A stretch of 64,000 nt of DNA from Shewanella electrica (GTDB lineage: Bacteria > Pseudomonadota > Gammaproteobacteria > Enterobacterales > Shewanellaceae). A model generated the notes under the pieces. The model searched no databases. It saw only the letters and a list, made by a program, of their open reading frames with translations, and had not been told where the DNA came from. This document shows, in pieces, positions 17,888 through 25,926 of this stretch. The stretch's first letter is position 1; the number at the start of each line of letters is the position of its first letter. Where the stretch lies: NCBI RefSeq assembly GCF_022321485.1, contig NZ_JAKOGG010000003.1, positions 186,001-250,000 of the forward strand, read 5' to 3'. Made by a program: the position numbers and the translations under genes.

Positions 17888-18505
17888 TTAATCTACCAAC
17901 GGCGTGACGCTTTGCTCGAAGATCTCAATCAGGGGGCCAAGGTCGAGATGGACACCAGCAATATTGGCGTCCACCCACTGCGCTTTGGTGATATGAGGCC
18001 AGTGCACCTCAAAGCCTAAACAGAACAGCATCTCTTCAAAAAAGAATCGCTGTGCACGGCCGTTGCCCTCGCGGAATGGGTGCAACAAGTTGATCTCACA
18101 ATAGAGATCGGCAATCGCTTCAATCAAGGTGCTGGAATAACTCAATAAAGCTAATGATGGGATTTGGGCAAACAGTTTGTCAGCCTCTGGCGCAATGCGG
18201 TCGCAATGGCAAAAACGGGTAGTACCTTTGGCAATATCGACATCGCGGATTTTGCCAGCCCAAGCGTACACATCGTGAAAGAGGTAATAGTGTAATTCAC
18301 ACAGGTGATGAAAGGTAAAATCTTCAATGGTAAGTATTGGGGCATTGTAAGTGCGGTAACGTTCAGCGGAGAATGCCGCTTCGGCAGCAGCCAACTCATC
18401 GGCGCGATGAATATGCAGCAGGTTGATTAATACGCCTGAGTTGGGATAACAGTATTTGTCTTGGGCGACGCCATACTTGTCTTGTGCCACATCATGTCTT
18501 TGCAT
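17888..18505 (-). CDS. fic: Fic-family protein, probable AMPylating toxin
   Basis: The 205-residue protein has the complete Fic active-site motif HPFREGNGRAQR (about residues 140-151) with catalytic His, and the flap region TRFCHCDRI that positions the target. Fic enzymes move AMP from ATP onto a hydroxyl of a target protein (gyrase and topoisomerase IV in the bacterial VbhT/FicT group). No inhibitory helix is seen at its own N- or C-terminus, which suits class I, where the inhibitor is a separate small protein; that gene lies directly upstream (18492-18653). The N-terminus repeats VAQDKY twice, a duplication of about 21 bases. Start ATG 18505 overlaps the antitoxin stop. Toxicity is inferred, since some Fic proteins are harmless. 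Confidence 0.85.
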   Translation of the reverse strand: MQRHDVAQDKYGVAQDKYCYPNSGVLINLLHIHRADELAAAEAAFSAERYRTYNAPILTIEDFTFHHLCELHYYLFHDVYAWAGKIRDVDIAKGTTRFCHCDRIAPEADKLFAQIPSLALLSYSSTLIEAIADLYCEINLLHPFREGNGRAQRFFFEEMLFCLGFEVHWPHITKAQWVDANIAGVHLDLGPLIEIFEQSVTPLVD

Positions 18506-18653
18506 ATTTCCGCTTTAGCTCCTCAATGGTGAGGTTTTCATCGGCTTTGTTTAGGGCTAGTCCTTCGTACATCAAACTGGTTTTATAATTCTCCATGTTC
18601 GGCGTAAATTTGGTCTTGCTTTGAGGGGATTTCGCCGTAGCGCTTGCTGTCAT
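18492..18653 (-). CDS. Class I Fic antitoxin (VbhA-like), 53 residues
   Basis: A short frame from ATG 18653 (AGGAGG upstream) to TGA at 18492 encodes 53 residues and overlaps the fic start by 14 bases. Residues 26-31 read SLMYEG, an exact fit to the [S/T]xxxE[G/N] inhibitory motif by which class I antitoxins block ATP binding in Fic proteins, using the glutamate (here E30). The protein is small and charged, and its C-terminal half is helical-looking (LTIEELKRKYAK), like VbhA-type partners. It has its own promoter. Function is inferred from motif and context; the overlap implies coupled translation with antitoxin made first. Confidence 0.8.
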   Translation of the reverse strand: MTASATAKSPQSKTKFTPNMENYKTSLMYEGLALNKADENLTIEELKRKYAKT

Positions 18654-18676
18654 ATAGCCTCCTAAATTGCTGCTAA

Positions 18677-18705
18677 ATTATACGTCAAATGGCGCTATTT
18701 GTCAT
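18677..18705 (-). promoter_or_regulatory. Sigma-70 promoter of the antitoxin-fic operon
   Basis: On the minus strand a perfect TATAAT (18677-18682) stands 17 bases after ATGACA (18700-18705), one mismatch from TTGACA. It lies 24 bases before the antitoxin start codon, so the leader is very short. Confidence 0.7.
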
Positions 18706-18750
18706 GGCACTGGCCGCGGCACAACGCCTTAGCAGTGGCGATTGGCCAAT

Positions 18751-18776
18751 AAAAAAGGCAACCCGCTGGTTGCCTT
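18751..18776 (-). terminator. Rho-independent terminator of the downstream lipoprotein gene
   Basis: Nine-base arms (18755-18763 and 18768-18776) with a four-base loop end in a run of T on the minus strand (AAAAAA at 18751-18756 on the plus). It lies 25 bases after the lipoprotein stop codon. Confidence 0.8.
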
Positions 18777-18801
18777 CTTAGCCTACTCATTAGCTCAAAA
18801 A

Positions 18802-19206
18802 TTATGAGCCGCGCAGTTCATCTAAACTGTATTGCTTGGTCACATCACCTTGCTCAGTCGCTTCGGTCACAGTTAACTGATCGCGGTTACCACTAACGGT
18901 GATGATGCCCGTTTTCTCATTTTGCCATTCCCCTTTGTTGGGGCCCCAAACCACATGATTATCATCAACACGGCAACGATAGAAATCGGTTTTCCAATCC
19001 TCTTTGTTGGTGTATTTCAAATAAATAAGACGACCATTACGGTCCACCACAGTAATGTCGTTAACATTTTTTTCCAGTGCAGTTGCCATGCTGCCCTTAC
19101 AGATATCCGCTGCGTTAAATTGACTTTGTACTTGGTTACCACAACCTGTGAGTGTTAGCGCCAAAAAAACCGGTGAAACTGCGGCCAGAACTTTACCTAC
19201 TGTCAT
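18802..19206 (-). CDS. Small lipoprotein of unknown function
   Basis: The 134-residue protein has a lipoprotein signal peptide with lipobox LTGC near residue 22. The mature part holds ICKGSMATALEKN, RLIYLKYTNKEDWKTDFYRCRVDDNHVVWG and a C-terminal hydrophilic tail. Two cysteines could pair. I recognise no named family; the sequence reads as a soluble periplasmic domain anchored to a membrane. ATG 19206 has GGAGGATAT just upstream and is preferred to the frame extension at 19245. It is followed by its own terminator, so it is monocistronic. Confidence 0.75.
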   Translation of the reverse strand: MTVGKVLAAVSPVFLALTLTGCGNQVQSQFNAADICKGSMATALEKNVNDITVVDRNGRLIYLKYTNKEDWKTDFYRCRVDDNHVVWGPNKGEWQNEKTGIITVSGNRDQLTVTEATEQGDVTKQYSLDELRGS

Positions 19207-19656
19207 ATATCCTCCAAATGCCAACCCCAATTGGCGTAAGAACATAAGAAATGTTGCCCATCGTCTGAGTCAGCTTGTGTCCCCACGACACAAACCTTGT
19301 GGCTACATGGCATTTGGTGCGTCCTTGATTCGGTAATTCCTGTCAATCTCAACCCGTTTAAACGGCGAAAACCGATAAAAATGCCATACTGCATCAATCA
19401 CTTAATGCTTACATCTATTGCCACCTCAAGTGTGGTCGCAGTAGACGCCTTTTTCCATGTTGATTCCGCGATATTGGTCACTTATAGACCATTGGCTAAT
19501 AGGCGCACTAAAGGGTTTATTGCGTGGTTGTGAGGTGAGTAACGAATATAAGTATTTTGTGAACTACACAATCGCTGATGAGGGTAAATGACTAAAAAAT
19601 TCAATCAGTTGATGTTGGCAACCGTACGAAGAAACAACGACTTTTAAGCGGCAGTA
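19207..19656. other. 450-base gap with two tiny overlapping plus-strand frames
   Basis: Most of this stretch shows nothing. At 19535-19591 a GTG frame gives 18 residues (SNEYKYFVNYTIADEGK after the start) and at 19588-19647 an ATG frame gives 19 residues (MTKKFNQLMLATVRRNNDF), joined by an ATGA overlap. GAGGG precedes the second. They may be a remnant of a larger gene or real small peptides; I cannot decide. Confidence 0.25.
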
Positions 19657-19908
19657 TTACTTCATGCGGACTTTGCCGCCAATGATTTTATAGGCAGGCG
19701 CACCACGGATCAGCGTTTCGCGGGCAAATGCTTGACCACAACCGGGACAATGGCAGGCTTGCTCGGTGTAATTCTCGGCAATCCGTTCGATAAAACATTT
19801 TACCAACGCGCCTTTACCACCTTTATGGTACTTAAAAATGGCGGCGTTACATTTGGCGCAGCTGATATCAACGGTGCGGGTGGGGAGTTTTTTGTTGGGT
19901 TGTGCCAT
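19657..19908 (-). CDS. Small zinc-ribbon protein
   Basis: The 83-residue protein carries two CxxC pairs, CAKC (near residue 20) and CPGC (near 54), spaced as in a zinc ribbon, with a basic C-terminus (RGAPAYKIIGGKVRMK) that could touch nucleic acid. Such short proteins are common and uncharacterised in marine gammaproteobacteria. ATG 19908 gives a good N-terminus (MAQPNKKLPTRTVDIS) though its ribosome site is weak; a GTG at 19941 is an alternative. The cellular role is unknown. Confidence 0.7.
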   Translation of the reverse strand: MAQPNKKLPTRTVDISCAKCNAAIFKYHKGGKGALVKCFIERIAENYTEQACHCPGCGQAFARETLIRGAPAYKIIGGKVRMK

Positions 19909-20059
19909 AGTCACATTCGCGCAGTCAAACCGGTTTGGCACCGCTTCACGTTAAATTGCCTCAAGATTCATAAAAAAACAGCTGACCGAAGCCAACTGTC
20001 CACTCGATGATGTTACTCAATACTTGTTGGTTAGTGATAGACCGCTGGGCGGAAAGTCC

Positions 20060-20401
20060 TTAATCGGCGGTTTTGATAAGCAACACATCATCTACCATCA
20101 TGTGCCATTCGCCATCTTGTTGAAATGGCGCTTGATTGACCACAAAAGTGGTGCTCATCGGGCCAATGCCCACTTCAAAGCCCTCATCGGTAAACTCCTT
20201 CAATGGGCCATCTACCGAAACATTGCCGCCGTTTTTCAGACGTTGATAACTGACGCTACCGTCTTCAGTGATGAGTAAATACATGCTTTTATTCTGCCAC
20301 TCACCGACATAAGCAGCTTTCTCTGGCGGCACAGGTTGCCCACAGGCAGTAAGAAATAACGCAAACAGCAAGGCGATACAAATCGCAGTAAAGTGTCTCA
20401 T
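20060..20401 (-). CDS. Small lipoprotein of unknown function
   Basis: The 113-residue protein has a signal peptide with lipobox LTAC at residues 17-20. The mature domain (about 90 residues) begins VGEWQNKSMYLLITEDGSVSYQRLK, a pattern of short strands around a WQNK motif. Interestingly the lipoprotein at 18802-19206 also has GEWQNEKTGIITVSG, so the two may be distant relatives sharing a small beta fold. ATG 20401 has AAAAGGGAA upstream. The function is not known. Confidence 0.75.
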   Translation of the reverse strand: MRHFTAICIALLFALFLTACGQPVPPEKAAYVGEWQNKSMYLLITEDGSVSYQRLKNGGNVSVDGPLKEFTDEGFEVGIGPMSTTFVVNQAPFQQDGEWHMMVDDVLLIKTAD

Positions 20402-20642
20402 TGGATTCCCTTTTAATGATTACACCAAGCGCAAATAACTCCTTGTGTTATTTCTGGCTTATTAACGGCGTACCAAATTAAGCGCGTCACTGAATCACAA
20501 ATCAATAGCCAACGTCAAACCGCAACCGCCAAATGTTAACGAGGATGGTTACCTCGAAAAAGGGATGTAAATAGTATGAGGGGCAACGCAGCGCACTTAA
20601 TTAAAACACGCGACTTAAGCCCATCACCGGATCGAGCAACAG

Positions 20643-20965
20643 CTATTCTCTCAACCAATTGGACTTGGGTGCGTTAACCTGCTGTTGTTGCAGTTGCCAC
20701 AGCACCTTGGTTATCGCGCCCATCACGGTATTGGAGCGGCGGATAAAATCGCCTCGGCGTCAGCAGCGGCGATCTCATCTTCACGCCAGATGTTAGCATG
20801 TGCACCCGCATCATAGCGGATAAAACATTTACCCGCGCGGCGCACAATCCACACCTAGTGCGGTGCTAAGTAAATAATATAAGTGTCCATATTGCCACTG
20901 ATACTCCATGTAGTGACGATAAATATCGCCAAAATCTATCGCGTTGCGCCGTCCATGGCGAGCAG
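20643..20965 (-). pseudogene. Decayed gene of unknown function with frameshifts
   Basis: No single frame is open, but joining frames on the minus strand gives protein-like text. It includes AIDFGDIYRHYMEYQWQYGHL, then LLSTALGVD, then VWIVRRAGKCFIRYDAGAHAN with IWREDEIAAADAEAILSA, then SNTVMGAITKVLWQLQQQQV ending at TAG (20643-20645). At least two frameshifts separate the parts, and a further one may lie upstream where IALLAMDGA reads in another frame. I do not recognise the family. Confidence 0.5.
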
Positions 20966-20985
20966 CGCAATCAGGAATGACGGCA

Positions 20986-21015
20986 AGAAAAAACCACTGA
21001 CAATGCAGTGGTTTT
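20986..21015 (-). terminator. Rho-independent terminator of the efflux operon
   Basis: Arms AAACCACTG (20991-20999) and CAGTGGTTT (21006-21014) enclose a six-base loop and are followed on the minus strand by a T run. It lies just after the emrB stop codon. Confidence 0.85.
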
Positions 21016-21030
21016 AAGTCGTGCTGGCTA

Positions 21031-22530
21031 TCAAGCGCGCGCGGCGGCCATATTCTTAGTCAAGAAAATCAGTGGCACCAACAGCACAAACATGCCCATC
21101 AACAAAGTGAATAGGTCGATGGTCGACATCATGAATGACTGCGAGGTAATAGTACCGTTGATACGCTCAAGGAACGATAATCCGCCCTGCTGAATATCAC
21201 CAGCAACCAACGGGTTATAGCTGGAGATATGTTCCGCCAGTACCGAGTGATGCAAGCTGGCATCATGCGACCAATACCAAGTGGTTAACGATGAGGCGAA
21301 GCTGGCGCCAATGGTACGGATAAAGGTCGATAGCGACGCAGCGTCCGCAATTTCTGGCCCTGACAAATCCGATAGCAAAATGGTGGTTATCGGCATAAAA
21401 AACAGCGAAATACCGATGCCCATAAACAACTGCACCATGGCAATCGAACCGAAATCCACCTCGGAGTTGAATTGGGCGCGCGCATAACAACTCAGCCCCA
21501 TCACCAGAAACGAACCAGCGGCTAACATGCGCATATCCATCTTATGACCAAAGCGCCCCAATACTGGTGTCAAAAACAGCGGAAGCACGCCCATAGGTGC
21601 ACACGCTAACCCCGCCCACAGTGCGGTATAGCCCATTTGGCTTTGCAGCCACTGCGGCAAAATCAGGTTGATACTGAAGAATCCAGCATAACCTAACGTC
21701 AGCAAAATAGTGCCGATGCAGAAGTTGCGGTTCTTAAACAGTCTCAGGTTGATAATGGGGTTATCGTCAGTCAGTTCCCAAATCACCATAAAGGTCAGCA
21801 TGATAACGGCGAAGATTGACCCCGCCACAATCCACGAGTTGGCAAACCAGTCTAAGTCGTTGCCTTTATCGAGCACCACTTGCAGCACGCCGACACCCAG
21901 CGCCATGGTTGCCAGCCCCATCACGTCCAGTTTCACTTTCTCTGGTTTGTGAGGCCGTTCTTTGAGCTGCTTTAGCACCACCATCACGGTAAATGCACCG
22001 ATTGGCAGATTGATAAAGAAGATCCACGGCCAGCTGTAGTCGTAGGTTAGCCAACCACCGAGGATCGGCCCTAAAATCGGCCCAACCACTGCCACCATGC
22101 TAACCAGCGCCAACGCCATGTGCCGTTTCTCTTTGGGAAAAATCGACATCAACAACACTTGGCTCATCGGGAACAGTGGCGCCGCGACCAAGCCTTGCAA
22201 GGCACGGAATAGCACCAGCTCACCCATCGATTGCGATACACCACAGAGGAAGGACATCAAACTAAAAAGCACTAACGCGCCCACGTACAGATGCACTTCA
22301 CCTACGCGGCGACTCAACCACGCAGTGATCGGTAAGCCAATGGCATTACACACTGTAAACGAGGTAATGACCCAAGTGCCTTGGCTAAGGCTAACGCCCA
22401 TGTTACCGGCAATGGTCGGCAGCGACACGTTAGCAATGGTCGAGTCGAGTACCTGCATAAATACGCCGAGCGAAATGGCAAAGACGCACAATGCCATGTT
22501 CGCTGGTCGAAATTGTTGCTGTTCACTCAT
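21031..22530 (-). CDS. emrB: EmrB-type multidrug efflux transporter (MFS, DHA2 family)
   Basis: The 499-residue protein has about 14 hydrophobic segments, as DHA2 drug-proton antiporters do. Family motifs are present: LDSTIANVSLPTIAG in the first helix, motif A-like AWLSRRVGEVHLY, LFRALQGLVAAPLFP, and motif C-like VVGPILGPILGGWL. It pumps hydrophobic drugs with protons across the inner membrane, joining EmrA and an outer membrane channel. It is last in the marR-channel-emrA-emrB operon (nine bases after emrA) and is followed by a terminator. Start ATG 22530 has AAGG upstream. Its substrates cannot be told from sequence. Confidence 0.92.
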   Translation of the reverse strand: MSEQQQFRPANMALCVFAISLGVFMQVLDSTIANVSLPTIAGNMGVSLSQGTWVITSFTVCNAIGLPITAWLSRRVGEVHLYVGALVLFSLMSFLCGVSQSMGELVLFRALQGLVAAPLFPMSQVLLMSIFPKEKRHMALALVSMVAVVGPILGPILGGWLTYDYSWPWIFFINLPIGAFTVMVVLKQLKERPHKPEKVKLDVMGLATMALGVGVLQVVLDKGNDLDWFANSWIVAGSIFAVIMLTFMVIWELTDDNPIINLRLFKNRNFCIGTILLTLGYAGFFSINLILPQWLQSQMGYTALWAGLACAPMGVLPLFLTPVLGRFGHKMDMRMLAAGSFLVMGLSCYARAQFNSEVDFGSIAMVQLFMGIGISLFFMPITTILLSDLSGPEIADAASLSTFIRTIGASFASSLTTWYWSHDASLHHSVLAEHISSYNPLVAGDIQQGGLSFLERINGTITSQSFMMSTIDLFTLLMGMFVLLVPLIFLTKNMAAARA

Positions 22531-22539
22531 TGCCGAACC

Positions 22540-23733
22540 TTATGATTTTTTGGCTATGTAGCCGTTATCGCTGGCATCGTTAGCGGCAATAATATGCGCC
22601 ACCAGCGAATCCACTCCGGCCAATGTCTGGCTGTAAACATTGGTGCTGTACAAGGCTTTGGTCTCACTGTGTTGTGGCAACAAGGCACCCGATTGATCTT
22701 CAGTATTCACTTCAGCCACCATCGACAACCCGATACGCAGCGGGTGAGCGCTCAGTTCATCGTCATGCAATTTGATGCGTACTGGCAAACGTTGCACCAC
22801 CTTAATCCAGTTGCCGGTCGCGTTTTGCGCAGGCAACACGGAGAACGCGCTGCCAGTACCGATACCGAGGCTTTCTACTTCACCGTGAAACACCACGTCA
22901 TCGCCGTACAAATCAGAAATCAGCGCCACTTTTTGGCCGATACGCATATTTTGCAGCTGGGTTTCTTTGAAGTTGGCATCCACCCACACTTGATGCAGCG
23001 GTACCACGGCCATCAAGTCTGAGTTTTGCGAAATACGTTGTCCCACCTGCACATTGCGCTTCGCCACATAGCCAGACACCGGCGCCATCAGCACGGTACG
23101 TTGCTGCGCCAGATAGGTTTGTTTCACTTGCGCAATGGCCGCTTTCACCATTGGGTGAGTGGCCACCGTGGTGTTATGTACCGCCGCTTCGCGCGCTTGC
23201 AGTTGCTGCTTGGCGGCTACCAAATCTTGGTTGGCAGAGTTCATCACGTCGCGGGCGTGGCTGAGTTCTTCGCGTGACAAACCGCCCGCTTCCACCATGT
23301 TTTTACGGCGTTCATAGTCGCTTTTGGCCTGCGCTAAGGCGATGCTACGGGTTTGTACCACGGCTTTGGCTTGTTCAAGGTCGTTAAACAATGCGCGCAC
23401 TTGGCGCACCGTTTGTGCCAAATTGGCTTCGGCACTTTCAAAGGCAATTTTGGTGTCGGCATCATCAAGGTATACCAGCGGCTGACCTTGTTTAACATAG
23501 TCGCCATCGTCCACATCAATGCGGGTGACGGTGCCAGTGATCTCTGGCGTAATTTGCACTAAATTGCCGCTGACATAAGCATCTTCGGTGCTCTCTTCGC
23601 CAACCACATAGTTGAAGTAATAGTAGCTAGAACAGGCCGCAGCGGCGATCAGCACGCCAGCAAAGATGGTGAGGCCTTTTTTGCGTTTGCTTTTATTGTC
23701 AGCAGACGCGTTGTCACTAGGATGTTGTTGCAT
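22540..23733 (-). CDS. emrA: EmrA-type membrane fusion protein (HlyD family)
   Basis: The 397-residue protein has a short cytosolic N-terminus with KSKRKKG, one membrane anchor (about 20-40), a biotinyl-lipoyl half motif (TRIDVDDGDYVKQGQPLVYLDD), a long coiled-coil hairpin (about 85-200) and the second lipoyl half with VLMAPVSGYVAKRNVQVGQ. This is the EmrA layout: a periplasmic adaptor bridging EmrB to the outer membrane channel. It is flanked in order by the channel gene (21 bases up) and emrB (9 bases down). The C-terminal extension (SLVAHIIAANDASDNG) is somewhat longer than in E. coli EmrA. Confidence 0.93.
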   Translation of the reverse strand: MQQHPSDNASADNKSKRKKGLTIFAGVLIAAAACSSYYYFNYVVGEESTEDAYVSGNLVQITPEITGTVTRIDVDDGDYVKQGQPLVYLDDADTKIAFESAEANLAQTVRQVRALFNDLEQAKAVVQTRSIALAQAKSDYERRKNMVEAGGLSREELSHARDVMNSANQDLVAAKQQLQAREAAVHNTTVATHPMVKAAIAQVKQTYLAQQRTVLMAPVSGYVAKRNVQVGQRISQNSDLMAVVPLHQVWVDANFKETQLQNMRIGQKVALISDLYGDDVVFHGEVESLGIGTGSAFSVLPAQNATGNWIKVVQRLPVRIKLHDDELSAHPLRIGLSMVAEVNTEDQSGALLPQHSETKALYSTNVYSQTLAGVDSLVAHIIAANDASDNGYIAKKS

Positions 23734-23754
23734 ATCTCTTAAACCTCAGAAAAC

Positions 23755-25224
23755 TTATTGGATGGCAGCAGTGCCATTGGCTGATGAAATGTCTGATGAG
23801 CCGTTAACAGGCGCGTTGTAAAAACCGCCGCCTAAGGCATTCACCAAGGTCACTTGCTTTTCTTGTTGCTGGTTTTCCAGCGTGGTCAGGGCCGATTCCG
23901 CTTGCAGCAGTTGATTTTCGGCCATCAACACCTCCAACTGACTGCCCATGCCCGACTGATAACGTTTTTCCGTAATGTGATAGCTTTGGCTGGCTAAACG
24001 CACACTCTGTTGTGCATCAGTCAACTGCTGCTCGGCCGATTGCAGCGCTAATACCGTGTCGGCCACGTCGCCAAGGGCGGTCACCAGAATTTGGTTGTAT
24101 TGCGCCACTGCGGCGTCGTACTCGGCGGTGTTTTCAATCAAGTTGGCGGTTAGGTCACGCGTAAAAATCGGTAAGGAAATCGCCGGAGCCACACGCCATT
24201 GGCGGCTGACATCCTCAAACATGGCGTCGCCTAATACCGATCTAAATCCCGCCATAGCGGTTAAGTTCAGGTTGGGATAAAACTTGGTTTTCGCTGACGC
24301 GATATTTTTGCTGGCAGCTTCTACGCGCCATTTAGCCGCGACCAGATCGGGACGATGAGCCAGTAAATTAGCTGGTAACTCAGTTGGTAATGCCAATGCA
24401 GTATTCATCAACGCCGTAGGGCGTTTAATGGTGTTGGCTAAATCGGGACCAGCACCGACCATAGTGGCTAATGCATTGTTAAGTTGTTTGATCGCCAGTA
24501 AACGCTGTTTCACCGTCTGCTGTGACCGAGCAGCATTACTCTGCGCCGTATAAAGGCGGTCATCTGAGGTCAACCCGTTATCCAGCAATCGTTGAGTAAT
24601 CGTGACAATGCCCTGAGTACGCGCTTGATCTTGCTTGGCGATGTCCAGCAAACGGTAGGCGTTGGCGAGTTGAATATAGCTGCTGGTAATCGCACTGGAG
24701 AGCGAAATCCGCGCCGCTTGATGATCCACTTGTGCGGCGCGCTGTGCATCAACACTGGCTTCCCATGCATCACGTTCGCCACCCCATAAATCCACGTTAT
24801 AACTGCCGCTCAGGCCCAAGTTGTAGATGGTGCCGTACTGATTGCCTTGAAAGCTGTAATCTTCCGAGCGGGATAAGCGCGAGCGAGTTGCGCCAGCGTT
24901 GGCCGCTAGCTGCGGATCAAACTGCGCATCGGCCGCCATCACCGCCGCCGAAGCTTTGCTCAGGTTGGCATTGGCCAGCTGCAAGGTGGGACTATGTTGC
25001 AGCGCCTGCTCGATCAACTCATTAAGCTGCGCATCATTCAGTGCCGTCCACCAGTCGCTTTGCGGCCAGTTAGCTGCAGAAAAATCGGACGATGCCAAGC
25101 TGACGCTGTGTTGCAGTACGCTTTTATCATTCAGCTGATTAGTGGGGGTAATGTCTCCGGGTGCCGCACACCCGTAGAGCATGGCTACAGGAATCAATGC
25201 AGCCAGAGCCGTTAGTTTGCTCAT
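23755..25224 (-). CDS. TolC/NodT-type outer membrane efflux lipoprotein
   Basis: The 489-residue protein has a lipobox (MLYGC, Cys near residue 19). Two repeats of the outer membrane factor fold follow, each with long helices rich in Gln and Ala, and the phrase LAHRPDLVAAKWRVEAASKNI, which is a hallmark of the NodT/OprM branch. It forms the trimeric channel through which EmrAB sends drugs out of the cell. ATG 25224 has AAAGGAAC upstream and overlaps the marR stop as ATGA, so the whole operon is likely translated in series; a longer frame to 25254 would lie in marR. Assignment to NodT is by motif. Confidence 0.9.
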   Translation of the reverse strand: MSKLTALAALIPVAMLYGCAAPGDITPTNQLNDKSVLQHSVSLASSDFSAANWPQSDWWTALNDAQLNELIEQALQHSPTLQLANANLSKASAAVMAADAQFDPQLAANAGATRSRLSRSEDYSFQGNQYGTIYNLGLSGSYNVDLWGGERDAWEASVDAQRAAQVDHQAARISLSSAITSSYIQLANAYRLLDIAKQDQARTQGIVTITQRLLDNGLTSDDRLYTAQSNAARSQQTVKQRLLAIKQLNNALATMVGAGPDLANTIKRPTALMNTALALPTELPANLLAHRPDLVAAKWRVEAASKNIASAKTKFYPNLNLTAMAGFRSVLGDAMFEDVSRQWRVAPAISLPIFTRDLTANLIENTAEYDAAVAQYNQILVTALGDVADTVLALQSAEQQLTDAQQSVRLASQSYHITEKRYQSGMGSQLEVLMAENQLLQAESALTTLENQQQEKQVTLVNALGGGFYNAPVNGSSDISSANGTAAIQ

Positions 25225-25727
25225 TTTGTTCCTTTTAATAATTGTGCCAAACATTGTTCGTCGATAGCGGCAGTGACAATCTTCCGCAAACAGTGCCGCA
25301 GTTGTGCTTTTTCTTCATCGGTGAGTGCCTGCTCAAGTTCCGCCAATGCATTGACCGCCAACGGCATCGCGCGGTTTACCGTAGCGCGGCCCTTGTCAGT
25401 GAGATACAGCAGAAATGAACGGCGATCGTCTGGATCGGGGTGACGCTCGATGAGATCTTTTTTCTCCAAGCGTTCCACCATGCGGGTGATATTGCTTTTA
25501 TCGACATTCAGCATCTTGCCGATATCTGATGGGCGATAACTCTGAAACTTGTGGATTTGAAACAGCACCTTGGCCTGAGACGAGGTCAACTCCTCCTCCA
25601 ACGCAGGATACGCTAAGTACTTTTCCAGCAAGCGATCTTTAATGTGTTCCGTTTTACCGATTAAAAAACCAATATTATCAAGTATTAATGGAACTTCTTC
25701 CGACGTTTCAGGTTGAGTTGACATCAT
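25221..25727 (-). CDS. MarR-family transcriptional regulator of the efflux operon
   Basis: The 168-residue protein has the winged helix-turn-helix of MarR (about 50-130): SYRPSDIGKMLNVDKSNITRMVERLEKKDLIER, then the wing with HPDPDDRRSFLLYLTDKG. MarR proteins are dimeric repressors that release DNA when a phenolic or drug ligand binds. It is the first gene of its operon, ending in ATGA overlap with the channel gene, and stands just after a promoter whose start is covered by inverted repeats, so autorepression is likely. Two ATG codons (25727, 25724) both fit; either adds one residue only. Confidence 0.92.
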   Translation of the reverse strand: MMSTQPETSEEVPLILDNIGFLIGKTEHIKDRLLEKYLAYPALEEELTSSQAKVLFQIHKFQSYRPSDIGKMLNVDKSNITRMVERLEKKDLIERHPDPDDRRSFLLYLTDKGRATVNRAMPLAVNALAELEQALTDEEKAQLRHCLRKIVTAAIDEQCLAQLLKGTK

Positions 25728-25737
25728 TCACCACCAT

Positions 25738-25799
25738 TAGTTGCTAGCGCAACTGTTGACTAAGCAACTAAATGTAGAGATCTCGCGTCAGGAAGTCAA
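25738..25799 (-). promoter_or_regulatory. Promoter and MarR-type operator of the marR-efflux operon
   Basis: On the minus strand TTGACT (25794-25799) and TACATT (25771-25776) are 17 bases apart, a good sigma-70 promoter. Directly after the -10, across the start of transcription, is a 33-base block (25738-25770) with TAGTTGC at one end, GCAACTA at the other, and an inner GTTGC/GCAAC pair. That is the palindromic kind of site bound by MarR dimers. Confidence 0.65.
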
Positions 25800-25926
25800 T
25801 CAATTCTTAAGACTATTTTAATAAAACAAGCTTTGTGGATTGGACGAGCTTTGCGAATGATTCAAGCGCGCTTGCGCCAGCGATCTTTTTAGGTGGTTAA
25901 TTCACAACAGATGCTTGCTGTGCGTT

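Larger units (their letters stand above)
20402..21030. other. 629-base region without an intact gene
   Basis: It holds the promoter side of the lipoprotein gene, a decayed gene (20643-20965) and the terminator of the efflux operon (20986-21015). Nothing else stands out. Confidence 0.5.
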
